The notes beneath the pieces were generated by a model that saw only the letters and a list, made by a program, of their open reading frames with translations, had not been told where the DNA came from and ran no database searches. From Malus domestica (taxonomy: Eukaryota > Streptophyta > Magnoliopsida > Rosales > Rosaceae): a stretch of DNA of 64,000 nt. Numbering within the stretch: the stretch's first letter is position 1; each line of letters starts with the position of its first letter. The position numbers and the translations under genes were made by a program. This document shows, piece by piece, positions 47,724 to 59,741 of this stretch. The stretch is taken from contig NC_091661.1 of the NCBI RefSeq assembly GCF_042453785.1, positions 25,783,501 to 25,847,500 of the forward strand, in the 5' to 3' direction.

Positions 47724-47846
47724 AATATATAAAACAATTATATCTTACAAATGTTGGGGTCAGTCACTCAGCCACAAAGACTCAAAGACTCAAAGTCTCT
47801 AAACTTCTTATTTGAATAGACACAAGGTTTGTAATATTAATAATAT

Positions 47847-48053
47847 GGAAAATGATCCTCGCCGGATCCTTTTCCTGGGGATCTGCTGAACCCCGTGGTT
47901 GTGACCATTCATCGTATATCGTGCGGTCAAAAATTATTTTAAAATTTAAAATTAAATATAAATAGTACCTAACGAAAACTGATCACACGATATACAATAA
48001 ACGGTCACGATCACGGAATCTCCAAGAAAAGGATCCGGTAAGGATCCTTTTCC
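47847..48053. mobile_element. About 207-bp MITE of the GGATCC-TIR family
   Basis: Left end GGAAAATGATCCTCGCCGG and right end (reverse complement) GGAAAAGGATCCTTACCGG form inverted repeats of about 35 bp. The interior has the ATCGTATATCGTGCGGTC motif, also inverted. The flanks TAATAATAT and TAATAAAAT agree at 8 of 9 bases, a likely diverged 9-bp duplication. Related elements occur at 59520-59741 and about 63658-63876. Confidence 0.75.
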
Positions 48054-48602
48054 TAATAAAATATATATATATAATATGTATGTGGTTCAATATCCTAGTA
48101 TATAGAGTATTAGATTTCCACCCATATGTTCCAGGTTCGAAACTCCCCATTCGTTAATTTATTGTTATAGTTCGAATACTCTCCTCCCCTTAATAATAAT
48201 AATAATTTAAAAAAAATTGTATATAAAATATAAAAATATTGAAGCCCTTCCACAATATATTCCTAAGAGCAACTCCAGCGTTGCAAAGGCCTCCTAGGGC
48301 TACTCACTATTGAATCCACCCAGTGAACAATAACTGCTCTTAATGAACAGTAATTACATTTTGCATCTCCACCCCTACATTGAATAGCCCTAACAATAGG
48401 CAATGAAATATTAGTATTTTTTTAATAAAATAATACAAAATAATTTTATTTGTAATTTCGGATAAGATTTTTAATCGTTGATGAAGGTAGCCACCGTAAT
48501 AATCCTCATCCTCGTTTTCTTGTTTGGGTTGGAAGAATGGCCTATCCAAGGAGTCCCCTTCACTTACATTTTCAAAGTTAACCATTGAATTTGAACCTGC
48601 AC
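48054..48602. other. AT-rich spacer before the gypsy element
   Basis: Contains a TA tract near 48060-48075 and short AAT runs near 48192-48205. 48340-48585 has a short minus-strand open frame without recognised similarity. No supported gene. Confidence 0.45.
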
Positions 48603-50981
48603 TGTGACGACCTGTCCCGAATAATTATATATTTTTCTCCTTGCATGTGTGAAATGACGATTATGCCCTCGAGGCTTAATGGCATGGATGTACATATATA
48701 GTTTTAAATTATTATTTTTTCGCTAATGTGATCAAATTATACTCGACGTCACGAGAGCGTCGACGCAAATTAGGATCAAATCGAGTTCGTAACGGAAATG
48801 TTACGAACAAATAGGTGTATATGAATAAGTTTTAGTTTTACACTTAATCTACCAATCATTTTCTTTTCTTTTCCTACAACTTTGGACCAATTGTTAGGCT
48901 CTAATTCCATAGCCCAATCAAGGCTTTGTTTCTTTTATTTTTGCCCAATCCCATAACACACACATACACTCACACGTACAAACCTTATATTTCTCTCTTA
49001 TTTCTTCTCGACTCTTCTCCCTTGTTCGTACAATCCAAGCCTTCAACTCTCAAACACCATCCAAACTTCATCGATCGAGCTTGAGCTTTGCACCAACGTG
49101 TTTCTGGTGACTTCACGAACCCATCCATACCATTGGATCAAAGAACGGATCACGGGAACTCGAGAACCTAAGAGCTCTGGCGTGGTGCTATGTTGCTCTG
49201 TCGTGATCGTGGTTATTCCACGGAGTTTTAAAGCTTAAAGAAGTCTTAAAACCACTCCATATAGACCTGTGAACAATTTTCGGAAGGTTTTGGACGTCGG
49301 GATAGGCCAGTTCCTCGAGTTCTAGGTTGACCAGAATATTCAAGATATATTCCAACTATATTTCGTCAATTTTATGACCTCTGAGAGGAAAGATCATGTT
49401 CTACTCGTTCAGGGTTTCAAATTGATATAAAGTTTGTGAAATTTGGTTGAAAAACGAGGAAGATATTAAGGTTTAAAGATTTTTCCAGAATCCAGTGACT
49501 CAGCGACAGCCGGCAATGGATCTCGGTGAAACACCGGAGAAGAAAATAGCATATTCCGTCAACTTTGATAGAATATACTAATGGAGTCACGTATATTTAA
49601 CGAAATATTCTATTATTTAGCGGAATATTCTCTAACAGACTTAAAGGTTCCGTCCACCGTGCTAAGCACGTGCCTTGGCCGGCGCGTGAGGGCACGTGGG
49701 TCATCGGAACTTTTTTTTAAAAATATGGGGATGCTCGTGGTGTTGAGTAGGCCACGATGGTATATTCAAACACCCAAATTGAGGAACGTATGAGAAGTTA
49801 TTACACAGTTTTGGTTATGTGCTTAAAATTAACGTTGGATTAGTTGTTTCACATATAGGTGAGATGTTTTCGGAGGACAAGCGTAGCCAGGCGAGACTCG
49901 AGGGTTACGACCCAGTTACATACCAGTAAGTGGGCTTTTGGTTTTCTATATATACGTATATATGTTTTCCATTTTTCCAGAAATTGTTTTAAGTGGATTT
50001 GCATTTTTAAATGTCATGTCAATTGCATTACATTTTAGTATATGCATTAGTATATATATGCATATTATTGCATGATACTGCGGACGCCCAAGTAAGTTTC
50101 AGATGAGTACATATTAATGATAGTGATTGCAGTGTGTATAGTTATGTTTACATGCATTTAGTGCTCATTATCCTACACCTCGATGTTAGTGCTCCGCCCA
50201 AGGCCAGGTGCCAACCTGTCGTATAGACCATATTAGGTGGTTCCGACTCGTAGGTGACTTGCGATATTTCGCACAACCTTCACATGATCGTAGCACTTGA
50301 GCGTATTCATTTACACTTAGAATGTCGTACAAACCACATTAGGTGGTTTCGACTCGTGTGCAGGATTTGATTGATGAGCTATAAACTCAGCCATATAGGT
50401 CACGTTAGGTGACTCCGGCTGGCATCTCATTTTATGTTGATTCATTTCACTTGGCTTACTTATTTTATTGCTGAGATGGTTGACATAGCATATACTTGGT
50501 TTTCACTACTCTCGAGCATGATTTCTACATACGTATGTATTATTATTTTTTGGAAAATTATACGGGTTTTATGGTAAGGGGTTATTACTTTTGAAAAGTG
50601 AAATGGTTTTTAAAAGTTTTATTTTTGCCCACTCACGTTTTCTGTTTTGCGCCCCTCTAGGTTCTAAATAGAAGTTCGTGTTGGTGACTCACGAGGACTC
50701 TATGGCAGTTCTGACAGACATCCATCAATGTAGGGTTTTCTTTCATATCTTGTATAATTAGTATTTAGCTTGCTCGACTGCACCTGGGTACCTACGCTCT
50801 GATTATGTGCATCTACACTCCAATACTTCCACTCGTACTTATATACTAGTCTAGTGCAAGTTAGTTAGTTTGATTTTTATTTACCCATATTATCTTATCA
50901 CCTTCACTTCTGCATGGCTCACATGGCTACGTCACCCTCACATGAGGGCCAGCATGCCTCGATTTAGGTCGGGGTGTGTCA
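48603..50981 (+). repeat. Gypsy 5' LTR, about 2.4 kb
   Basis: TG...CA ended and directly followed by the primer-binding site. No second copy is present in the window, so the left boundary is set by TGTGACGACC only and is approximate. Confidence 0.7.
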
Positions 50982-51060
50982 GTTTGGTATCAGAGCCTAG
51001 GTTCGACAATCCTGCATATTTTGTGAGTATTCTAATCATTTTGATGTCTTATGTTAGAAC

Positions 51061-52040
51061 CATGTCGCCTTGTAGAGAGCCACGTACTTCTTCTGAGTCT
51101 AATTTTTCAGATATTACCCAACTTGGGGGAGGCTATTGCTAGTGTTATCCAATCATTACTTCGTCTTTCCCAGAAAACTCCTTTGGAAACTGTTTATAAC
51201 CTAAAGTTGAATACCTTTGCTGGTACTAAGGGGCCTGAGGGAGCTGAGCGATGGCTTAATCATGTCGAGAAAACTTATCGAGTGATGCAATGACAGGGGA
51301 ATTTCCCTGAGGATAGATAAGTCGACACGACCACTTGATTTTTGGGTGAGGATGCTGCATCCTAGTGGAGGCATGAATCTTTTTAGTTGTCACCAGAAGA
51401 AACCGCAGACTAGGAGGTTTTTAAGCAGCTATTCCATAAGAGATTTTTACCTCCAGAGTATTTGAATTGTAAAAAGCAAGAATTCTCGTCTGTAAAGAAA
51501 GGGAAAATATCAACTAATGAGTATTATTGGAAGTTTACCGATTTGTCTCGGTATTGTCCGAAGATTGTTGAGAATCTTGTTAAGATGTTTCGACGATTTA
51601 AATGGGGTACTCAAAAGAAGTGGCGTTTTATGGCGACCACAACTCCCTGCTCTACATATCAAGAGTTTTATGAGATTCTACTACGGGTTGAGGATTCTGA
51701 AAACATGCCCAGTGACAGTGAGGAAGAGGAAGAAAAAGATAATAATAAGAAACAAAATAATAATAAAGATAAAGATCAGTCATCACAAGGACCTTGCAAG
51801 ACGCAAAGTTTTAAGAAAAGTGGTACTAGTTTTAGTTCTTCTAGTGAGGGTTCAAATTCCATGACGTCATGAAGGGGTCGTTGTTCAGGCGGTTCTCGCT
51901 TCCAATGACATAGAGGTTTTAGTGATTCTGGTGGTCCATTCTGCCGTAGGTGCAATAATCGACAATTTGGGGAGTGCAAGCAAGGTAACAGATGATGTTT
52001 TGTTTATGGTTAGATGGGACATCAAGCTAATCAGTGCCTA
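51061..52040 (+). pseudogene. Gypsy gag remnant
   Basis: Fragments in order: FAGTKGPEGAERWLNHVEKT (retrotransposon gag), KQLFHKRFLPPEYLN, EFSSVKKGKISTNEYYWKFT and, after a Lys/Asn/Glu-rich stretch, a zinc knuckle CFVYGQMGHQANQC-like segment containing a stop. Several in-frame TAG/TAA codons fall where Trp or Gln is expected. Confidence 0.8.
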
Positions 52041-52479
52041 CAGAGCTAGCAAAAGCCCCAACCATTTGCCTTACCACCACCAATTCCTATTCAGCAGGTT
52101 CCAAGACCTAGTGGTCATACTCAGACTGGTTATGATGGAGCATATCATTATCAGGGTGATATAGCTCCATATTTTGGAGGAAAGTATTAGTACCTACATG
52201 ATTCGTATCATCAGAGTGGTTATGCTCAATATCCAGGAGGTTATGCGCCATATTCGACATATCCAGCTGGTGGATCACAGTGGTATCCTAGAAGACAGTC
52301 CTAGAACGTTAAGGTTGCTTCTAGCAGTGCAGGATCATCGAGGTAGCCTAACCAGCCTAGTCAGGGATGAGGTACACAAGGGCGTGGAAATCAGGGTAAC
52401 ATGGGTCGTGGATAACGACAACAGCCACAGGGCTATGTTCACCATATCATCTTGCAGGATGCCCAGAACAATCATGATC

Positions 52480-54245
52480 TGATTATGGGTACGTTAAATA
52501 TTCTTGGCCATTTTGCTACGGTATTAATTGATTCTGGTGCTACATACTCTGGTATTTCTCATACGTTTGCTTAGACAACGCAACCCTACCCTACACCTCT
52601 CGGTTATGAGTTAGAGTTTTCGATGCCTAAGGTTGAGACATGTTATGTTAGCTGGGTATATCAAGGATGTCCTGTTCTGGTGGAGGACATCGTTAGGCCG
52701 GCTAATCTTGTTCCATTAGATATTGTTGACTTTAATGTTATTATAGGCATGGATTGGTTACATTACAATCGTGCCAAGATGGATTGTTATGAGAAGACAG
52801 TCACATTTCATCGGCCTATTAAGGAAAGGTTGTCAGGGTTATTTGGCATACATGGTATTGAATGAGGATACTCCTATCCGTGTGGAGGATGTTCGAGTAG
52901 TTAAGCATTTCCCTAATGTTTTCCCTGATGATTTACTTGGATTACCACCAGATACAGAAGTAGAGTTCACTATTGATTTACTTCCAGGTACATATCGTAT
53001 TTCCTTAACTCCTTACCAAATGGCTCCCGCTGAGTTGAGGGAATTGAAAACCCAGTTGTAGGAATTGGTTTGATAAGGACTTCATTCAGCCTAGTACTTC
53101 ACCCTGGGGAGCTCCAATATTATTTGTACGGAAGAATGACGGAACCTTGAGGCTATGTATCGATTATCGACAACTGAATTAGGTAACAATTAAAAATCGT
53201 TATCCGTTGCCACGTATAGATGATTTATTTAACCAACTTCAAGGCGCTTAAGGTCAGGGTACTATTAATTAAAGATTAAAAGTGAAGATGTTCCTAAGAT
53301 GACTTTCAGGACTCGATATGGTCATTACGAATTCCTCGTGATGCCATTTGGGTTAACAAATGCACCCGCAGCTTTTATGAATTTAATGAATCGAGTATTT
53401 AAGCCATACCTCAGCAGGTTTGTTATCGTCTTCATTGATGATATATTGGTGTATTCTAAGTTTAAAGCAGAGCATACTCGACATCTCACTTTGGTTTTGA
53501 AGATATTGAGGGAGCACCAATTATATGCTAAGTTTAGTAAATGCCAGTTTTGGTTAGATCAAGTAGCATTTTTGGGGCATGTAATATCAACTCAGGGTAT
53601 TCAGGTGGATCCACAGAAAGTAGCTGCAGTCGAGAATTGGGAGCAGCCACAAACCGTCACCAAGGTATGGAGTTTTCTCGACTTAGCAGGTTATTACCGA
53701 CAGTTTGTTAAAGACTTTTCAACTATAGCACTACCACTGATGAGGTTGACTAGAAAAGATGTTAGATTTGAGTAGGACGACGATTGTGAGGGGAGTTTCC
53801 AGCAGCTAAAGTATCGTCTCACTCATGCACCTGTTTTGGCACTTCCAGACGACGATGGTAATTTTGAGATTTTCAGTGATGCTTCTCTGAATGGCTTAGG
53901 TTGCGTGTTAATGCAACATGGCAGGGTAATTGCATATGCTTCACGACAATTGAAGCCACAAGAGATGAATTACCCTACCCATGATCTTGAGCTAGCAGCC
54001 ATTATTTTTGCCCTGAAGATTTGGAGGCATTATTTGTATGGAGAAAAATGTCGAATTTTCATAGATCATAAAAGCCTCAAGTACCTTTTCACCCAGAAAG
54101 ATCTAACCTTCGACAACGGAGGTGGATAAAATTAGTCAGTGATTATGATTGCATGATTGAGTACCATCCTGGTCGTGCAAACTTAGTGGCTGACTCGCTT
54201 AGCAGAAGATCACATGGCCGACTTAATACTTTATATGCTTGCCAT
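52480..54245 (+). pseudogene. Gypsy protease, RT and RNase H remnant
   Basis: Protease VLIDSGATYSGISH; RT N-terminus VEFTIDLLPGTYRISLTPYQ; then [12 protein letters not shown] interrupted by TAG; DFR-type finger; [20 protein letters not shown]; active site [18 protein letters not shown]. RNase H has [18 protein letters not shown] and [17 protein letters not shown], followed by a frameshift and [18 protein letters not shown]. At least four stops and two frameshifts. Confidence 0.88.
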
Positions 54246-54475
54246 ATCCCTTTCCTCACATAATTAAGATCTACTGGAGTTGATTTGGGAGTGATAGATC
54301 AGGAAGAAGCTTTACTTGTTAGTTTCTAGGTTAGACCAATTTTAATAGATCGTGTGCTAGAAGCTCAAGTGGAGGATGAGGAATCCCAGGAATTAGCAGA
54401 GGTAGTGTCACGAGGGAAAAAGAAGAATCTTAGGATTCCACGTGATCTAGCTGTTTTCTTAGCTGGGTCGTCATT

Positions 54476-54928
54476 TTTTCCTTTAAATTCAGTTGGGTTT
54501 TTGTAAAGTTTGGAAATTTCAGGGATTTTGGTGGGTTTTTCGTATGAGTTGTGTCGACGGCGGATAAAAGTGGTTATGCGGGGGTGAAAAGATAGTGGGT
54601 TAGGGTGTTTGATGGTATCTGGATTTGATTGTTTTAAGGTTTGTGAGAAATGGGTTTGAAAGTTGATGACGGTAAAGTAAAGGCCTGGGACATCTGCAAA
54701 TCGAAGGTAAGGAGGAAGAATAAGCAGACGTCAGCTTTGCATCACTTGGCCCTCAAGCTCTTGAGCCACTGATTGGAGCTGGGCCTCTCGATCGAGCACC
54801 CTTTCATCCACACGCTAGCATGGGTTAGAGCTTGCAACTCTGGCTATTGGGTTGGTGGAATGGTCGGTTCATCGGGCTAAAGAGTACGGTAGAGTTGCTC
54901 TAAGTTGCCGTCTATTCCAACTACCAGA
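54476..54928. other. Unassigned segment between gypsy remnant and inverted repeat
   Basis: Unlike either neighbour. It is moderately GC-rich and contains short gene-like frames (for example a stretch near 54652 reading MGLKVDDGKVKAWDICKSK), but no recognised family. Confidence 0.35.
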
Positions 54929-55815
54929 CTTGGATCATCTTCTGAGCTAGCCCCAACGGAGCCTAGGGATCAATTGATCCCAACCCTTCAATTTGATCAT
55001 ACGGCTAAGAACGGCCAATAAGCTTTCAAATTGTTTCACATAACCCAAGGCAATTTTGTTTGCCTTATACCATTCCCGTTCATAATCCACTTCTTTCTCC
55101 TCTTTCCCCCTAGTCTCCAGCTTTTTACGAAATTTCTGTTTCCCTAATCTCCAGCTTCCTTCCTCCGAAAAAAAAATCCAATTCCTGCATGCAATTTGGT
55201 GGCGGATGAGGAGGTGAGCTTGGCTGGGGTATGGGCCCGAATGGCTGTGCTGGATCAACGTCATCAGCTGCTTTGCCGTCTTCATCGTCATCGGCCGCGT
55301 TGACGTCGCAATTGGGTTTTGATTCTGTGCAGCATCAACAACATCAACAGCAGTAATTGGGGTCTAGACAGGTAATGATTGATTTTTATGGCTGGAAATT
55401 TGGTTTTTTGTGAGAATTTAGTTGAATTGGAATGTGGGTTTTGGAATTTGGAATCAGATCCTCTCCTGATCTCCACCTTTATTGGCTTTAGGGTCCGTAG
55501 CTCTTTCTTCAAGTAGAGGAATTTATGGAATTTGTTTCAATTAGGGAGAAAACATTAGGGAAAAAGTCGAAAACAATAAAAAATTGTTACATGTATAATG
55601 TATTTGATGCAGAAGTGAATTTTTTCTTAAGTTTTTTGGAAATTTGTGTTTTGATTTCAGTTGGAGGCATAATTTGCAGAAAAGATGGCTATGGTTGATG
55701 AAACCTTGTACCCAATCACCATTTTAATTGATGAGCTGAAGAATGAAGACATGAAGCTCCGTTTGAACTCAATCCGGAGGATTTCCACGATTGCCCTTGC
55801 ACTGGGAGAAGAGAT
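54929..55815 (+). repeat. Left arm of a ~0.88-kb inverted repeat (PP2A-A promoter and exon 1)
   Basis: Matches the reverse complement of 57176-58055 along its length with scattered substitutions and small indels. It starts at ACTTGGATC and ends within the exon-1 codons for ALGEE at GAGAAGAGAT. It includes a 5' flank, leader intron-like sequence and the first ~43 codons of a PP2A scaffold gene. Confidence 0.88.
55685..55815 (+). pseudogene. PP2A scaffolding A-subunit exon 1 copy, plus strand
   Basis: Encodes [20 protein letters not shown] and [20 protein letters not shown] followed by GEE, the N-terminal HEAT repeat of the PP2A 65-kDa A subunit. Homology stops at 55815. The following sequence has two tandem copies of a ~43-bp unit, not the rest of the gene, so no functional product is expected. 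Confidence 0.85.
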
Positions 55816-55821
55816 ATGTAG

Positions 55822-55903
55822 CTATTGTTTTTTGGTCATCATTGGATTTCCTGATGTACAACTATTGTTTTTTGGTCATCATTGGATTTCCTGATGTACA
55901 AGA
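55822..55903. repeat. Two tandem copies of a ~40-bp unit
   Basis: The unit beginning CTATTGTTTTTTGGTCATC and ending TGATGTACAA occurs twice in succession right at the inner end of the left arm. Confidence 0.85.
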
Positions 55904-56239
55904 AATCCAAATGTATTAGGGACTCACTAGAGAATGCATGAGTTAGGGCATGTAAAGCTAGAGGTTTTTTGTAAACCATAACCTGTTATGTAAATGTCTA
56001 CCTCAATTGATTATGTAAATGTCTACCTAACGTTCATCTTTTACTTCTTAAAGTGAAAATATATCACATGTGTATTTCCTTAGAGCTATGTCTATTCAGA
56101 TAAGAATCTTGTTGATTCATTCTTCAAATAATATGCTCCAACACAGTCAGTTACACCAAAAACAAAAAGTAAAAAACATAGTACTCTGTACAAGCAAAAA
56201 AACAGAGTACTTCATGAAGTTAAGGTTTTGGGAAAAAGG

Positions 56240-57302
56240 AAGGATCTGCTGAATGGCAAGTTCTGGAATCAAAATTCGGCAAAACTTAATTACTTTTCCT
56301 GCAGCAGCTATTCGTAATTCAGCCTTATTATCTCTTTGAACCTGAACATATGCAGGCACCAGGTCCGACCTAATATATACCAACATCACCACACTCATCA
56401 ATTAATTTAGAACTTAACAAAGCAGGTAGAGAGAGATCAGACAATTGATTCACATTTACATAATTACAACATCCTAATCCAAGTAATACAATATTCACAA
56501 TAAAAGCCAAGCCACAAAATAAACTGACTACCTTGTAGCTTCTGGACCAACAACTTTACACAACTCGTATAATTTATTCACAACCATGTACCGAACACGC
56601 CAAGACTTATCCTAGTCCAAAGAAAAAGTTTGCATCATGAACTAGGGTAAGCAATATGAAACAAATTACTCGGGCTATAAACCATTATCCGGCAGCAAGT
56701 CTCTGTATTCAAAATGATGTATGGAGAGAAATACAGATAAGTCGTTCCAATACACTGAGGTAGAGCATTCTCATAGGGATAACGTGAACAAAATATAAGT
56801 TCTAGTGGATTTTGTGAATAATTACATTTTATGAACTGGAAAGAAAATAAAAGAGATAACGAAACTTTTGAATTGTGAACCTACTACCATGGCATTTTAT
56901 ATACACTCTACAACTCAATTCGCCAAGTCAAACCACAAGATCATGTGTCCAGAGTGAAAACGTAATGAGAAGGCAAACAACTACAATTAAATAATGGAAT
57001 AGGATCAAATCATCTAACCTTAACCAAGGAAGGAAATATTCAACCCAGAACGTTGGCATGATCCACACCACCCACATAAAGGATAAACACCCCTAACTCT
57101 TCCGCCATTGCCAGCAGCACTTCATCATCGTCGTCATTGTTCTCGCTAAGGAAAGGAATCAGTTCCTTCTTGGTCATCTCTTCTCCGAGTGCACGGGCAA
57201 TCGTGGAAATCCTCCGGATTGAGTTCAAATGGAGCTTTATGTCTTCGTTCTTCAGCTCATCAATTAAAACGGCGATTGAGTACAAGGTTTCATCAACCAT
57301 AG
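56240..57302 (-). pseudogene. PP2A scaffolding A-subunit pseudogene, minus strand
   Basis: Exon-1 block 57302-57040 encodes [20 protein letters not shown] and, further on, [20 protein letters not shown] and [10 protein letters not shown] second block at about 56612-56533 encodes DKSWRVRYMVVNKLYELCKV and VGPEATR, here with a stop (TAG) just before it. A third block at about 56372-56245 encodes SDLVPAYVQVQRDNKAELRI and AAAGKVIKFCRILIPELAIQ. Introns with GT-AG borders remain between blocks two and three, so this came from genomic DNA. The middle HEAT repeats and the whole C-terminal half are missing. The A subunit is the scaffold that holds PP2A catalytic and B subunits; this copy cannot do so. 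Confidence 0.88.
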
Positions 57303-58055
57303 CCTTCTTTTCTACAAATTATGCCTCTAACTGGAATCAAAATACAAATTTCCAAAAAACTTTAGAAAAAATCCACTTCTACATCAAATACATGTAACAA
57401 TTTTTTATTGTTTTTTACTTTTTCCCTAACTTTTACTCCCTGATTGAAAAAAAATTCCATAAATTCCTATACTTGAAGAAAGAGCTACAGACTCTAAATC
57501 CAATAAAGCTGGAGATCAGGAGAGGATTTGATTCCAAATTCCAAAACCCACATTCTAATTCAACTAAATTCTCACAAAAAAAACCAAATTTCCAGCCACA
57601 CATATCAATCATTACATGTCTAGACCCCAATTGCTACTGCTGATGTTGTTGATGCTACACCGAATCAAAACCCAGTTGCGGTGTCGACACGGCAGATGAC
57701 GATGAAGACAGTGAAGCAGCCGATGACGTTGATTTTGCATGGCCAACCGGGCCCACTCCCCGGCTAGGCCCACCTCCTCTTCCGCCACCAGATTGCATGC
57801 AGGAATTGGATTTTTTTTTTTCAAATGAAGGAAGCTATAGATTAGGAGAGCGGGAATTTCGTAGAGAGCTGGAGATTAAGGGGAGAGAGAGAAGAGAGGG
57901 AGGTGGATTATGAGCGGGAATGGTAAAAGGCAAACAAAATTGCCTTGGGTTGCGTGAAATATTTTGAAAACTTCTTGGCCACATGATCAAATTGAAGGGC
58001 TGGGATCAATTGATCCCGAGGCTTCGTTGGGGCTAGCTCAGGAGAGGATCCAAGT
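57176..58055 (-). repeat. Right arm of the ~0.88-kb inverted repeat
   Basis: Reverse complement of 54929-55815. Shared landmarks include GATCAATTGATCCC, the promoter stretch around CCCAAGGCAATTTTGTTTGCC, the leader around TGGGTTTTGGAATTTGGAATC and exon 1. Arms are separated by a 1.36-kb spacer (55816-57175). Confidence 0.88.
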
Positions 58056-58116
58056 CCCCAGCTACCTTTAAGGCAGCATATATTTGTGAAAAATATCTAT
58101 TAGGTAGTTTTATTTA

Positions 58117-59423
58117 GGGTAAATTACATAGTAATCCCTCAGGTTTGAGGTCTATTACAACCCCATACAACAACTTTAAAAAATTTCACTTTCATACCTC
58201 ACGTATTATTTTATTTCAAAATAATACATCTGTTACATTTTCCATCAATTGATCCGTTAAGCGCTGACGTGGCTGCCACATTTGTGCTGATGTGGTTGCC
58301 ACGTGGCAAAAAAGATCTTTTATACATTAAAAATATTATAATATTAACCATATTTAAAATTTAAAAAAAAAAAAGCTGAAACCCAACAACCCATTCCCCT
58401 GACCCTCATTCATTCTTTTCACTATCTCTATCTCTCTCTCTCTCAAACCCTAAACCCCCCAAAATCCCCAAGTCCAAAACCCACACAATGCTGCTCAGCT
58501 GACGCCTTCCTCCTCACACTCACACTCCTCACGACCCTCACTGAAGCGAATGGCACAACATCACACGCTGCCAATCCCCTTCCGCCATGTTATCAGACCC
58601 CTTCTTCGACCTCTCCGACTACCTCACCCCCACTGAGGACTGATCGACAATACCCAACACGGCCTCCGACCCACCCCTTATCTGATCTGACCCAGCCCAC
58701 GGAGATCGTCTCGGCCCCGTCGCCGTCCGTTGACCGGGACATCCCAACTGACACCGACAAGACGTCGTCGTCTCAGGAGAACGAAACGAGCGCTACGGCA
58801 GCAACGACCAATACGAGGTTCAACTATCTCTCTTTCTCTGTAATTGAATTTGTTGAAATTTGTGCATTTCGGTCTCGATTGGTGATTGAATTGGTATTTG
58901 CAATCCCTTAAATTTTCAGATAAGAGTTTGGAATTGATTTGATTAGGGTTCTAGGGTTTATTTTACTCGTTTTATTTGTGATATTGGTAAGAGAGGCTCA
59001 AAACAAGTTGAGCTTTTTATTCAACTCTGACGGGAAGGAAGAGATGGGTAGGGGTGGAAGGCATGGACGGAAGGGAAGGAAAAGATGGGTAGGGGGTGGA
59101 GGGCATGGACGGACAGGAAGGAAGAGATAGGTAAGGGGTGGGATGTGGGGTTGCGGGGAATCATTTCTGGGTTTGGTTTTTTTTTTAATAGGATTAATAT
59201 TATAATATTTTTAATGTATAAAAAAATTATTTGCCACGTGGCAGCCACATCAGCACAAATGTGGCAGCCACGTCAACGCTTAACGGATCAATGGATAAAA
59301 AATGTAACGGATGTATTATTTTGAAATAAAATAGTATGTGAGGTATGAAAGTGAAATGTTTTAAAGTTGTTGTATGAGATTGTAATAGACTTCAAACCTG
59401 AGGTGCTACTATGTAATTTACCA
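58117..59423. mobile_element. Mutator-like element with long TIRs and captured gene-like cargo (Pack-MULE candidate)
   Basis: Flanked by the 9-bp duplication TTTTATTTA at 58108-58116 and 59424-59432. Inverted repeats of about 220 bp (58117 to ~58340; ~59198 to 59423) begin GGGTAAATTACATAGTA on the left and, reverse-complemented, TGGTAAATTACATAGTA on the right. They share CTGACGTGGCTGCCACATTT-like sequence. No transposase is present. The 850-bp interior begins with a CT-rich leader, then a GC-rich exon-like stretch (about 58490-58815) ending near a possible donor at GAGGTTCAAC, then AT-rich intron-like sequence. A gypsy-unlike, plant-gene-like composition suggests capture of a gene's first exon and intron. 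Confidence 0.82.
58587..58820 (+). pseudogene. Captured exon-like fragment inside the MULE, unidentified
   Basis: From ATG at 58587 one frame gives MLSDPFFDLSDYLTPTED before TGA; adjoining frames give Ser/Thr/Asp/Pro-rich segments such as IVSAPSPSVDRDIPTDTDKT. The composition is that of an acidic N-terminal region of a plant protein, now broken by frameshifts or stops. I cannot name the parent gene. Confidence 0.4.
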
Positions 59424-59519
59424 TTTTATTTATTTAGCTTACTCTTGAACTACCCATTATCAATTTTCTTTTGGGGTTAATTTATCTGTTATTATTGGAT
59501 ATCAAGAGAGGGTGGGTGG

Positions 59520-59741
59520 CGAGAGAGATCCTCGTCAGATTCTCTTTGTGAGAATTTCTGGATCCTCCAATCGCATCCCTTCATCGTACATCATGCTGCT
59601 TGTTTTCGCCATGTACTATTTATATTCAATTTTAAATAAAAAAATTTACAAAGATTTATAACCGCACAATATACGATGAACGAATGTGATTTGAGAATTC
59701 CCGGAATCCTCACAAAGAGGATCCGGCGAGAATCCTCACTC
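59520..59741. mobile_element. 222-bp MITE of the GGATCC-TIR family, 9-bp target duplication
   Basis: Flanked by GGTGGGTGG at 59511-59519 and 59742-59750. The ends form an inverted repeat with shared GATCCTC, TTCTCTTTGTGAG and GGATCC blocks. The interior ATCGTACATCATGC and CACAATATACGATG correspond to the same motifs in 47847-48053. Confidence 0.8.

Larger units (their letters stand above)
48603..54475 (+). mobile_element. Ty3-gypsy retrotransposon, truncated, without integrase or 3' LTR
   Basis: A long 5' LTR (about 48603-50981, starting TGTGACGACC and ending GGTGTGTCA) is followed by a primer-binding site TGGTATCAGAGCCTAGG of initiator-Met type at 50985. Gag, protease, RT and RNase H remnants follow in the gypsy order. 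Recognisable element sequence stops around 54475, soon after RNase H, so integrase and the 3' LTR are missing. Most reading frames carry stops. Confidence 0.88.

Noticed and set aside
48340-48585. 81-codon minus-strand frame with acidic/Tyr-rich segment
   Set aside because: No recognisable family, AT-rich surroundings and no splice or promoter context; could be a transposon scrap but unsupported.
57612-57824. 70-codon minus-strand frame in the right inverted-repeat arm
   Set aside because: It corresponds to the 5' leader of the PP2A-A gene; the frame is not preserved in the left arm.
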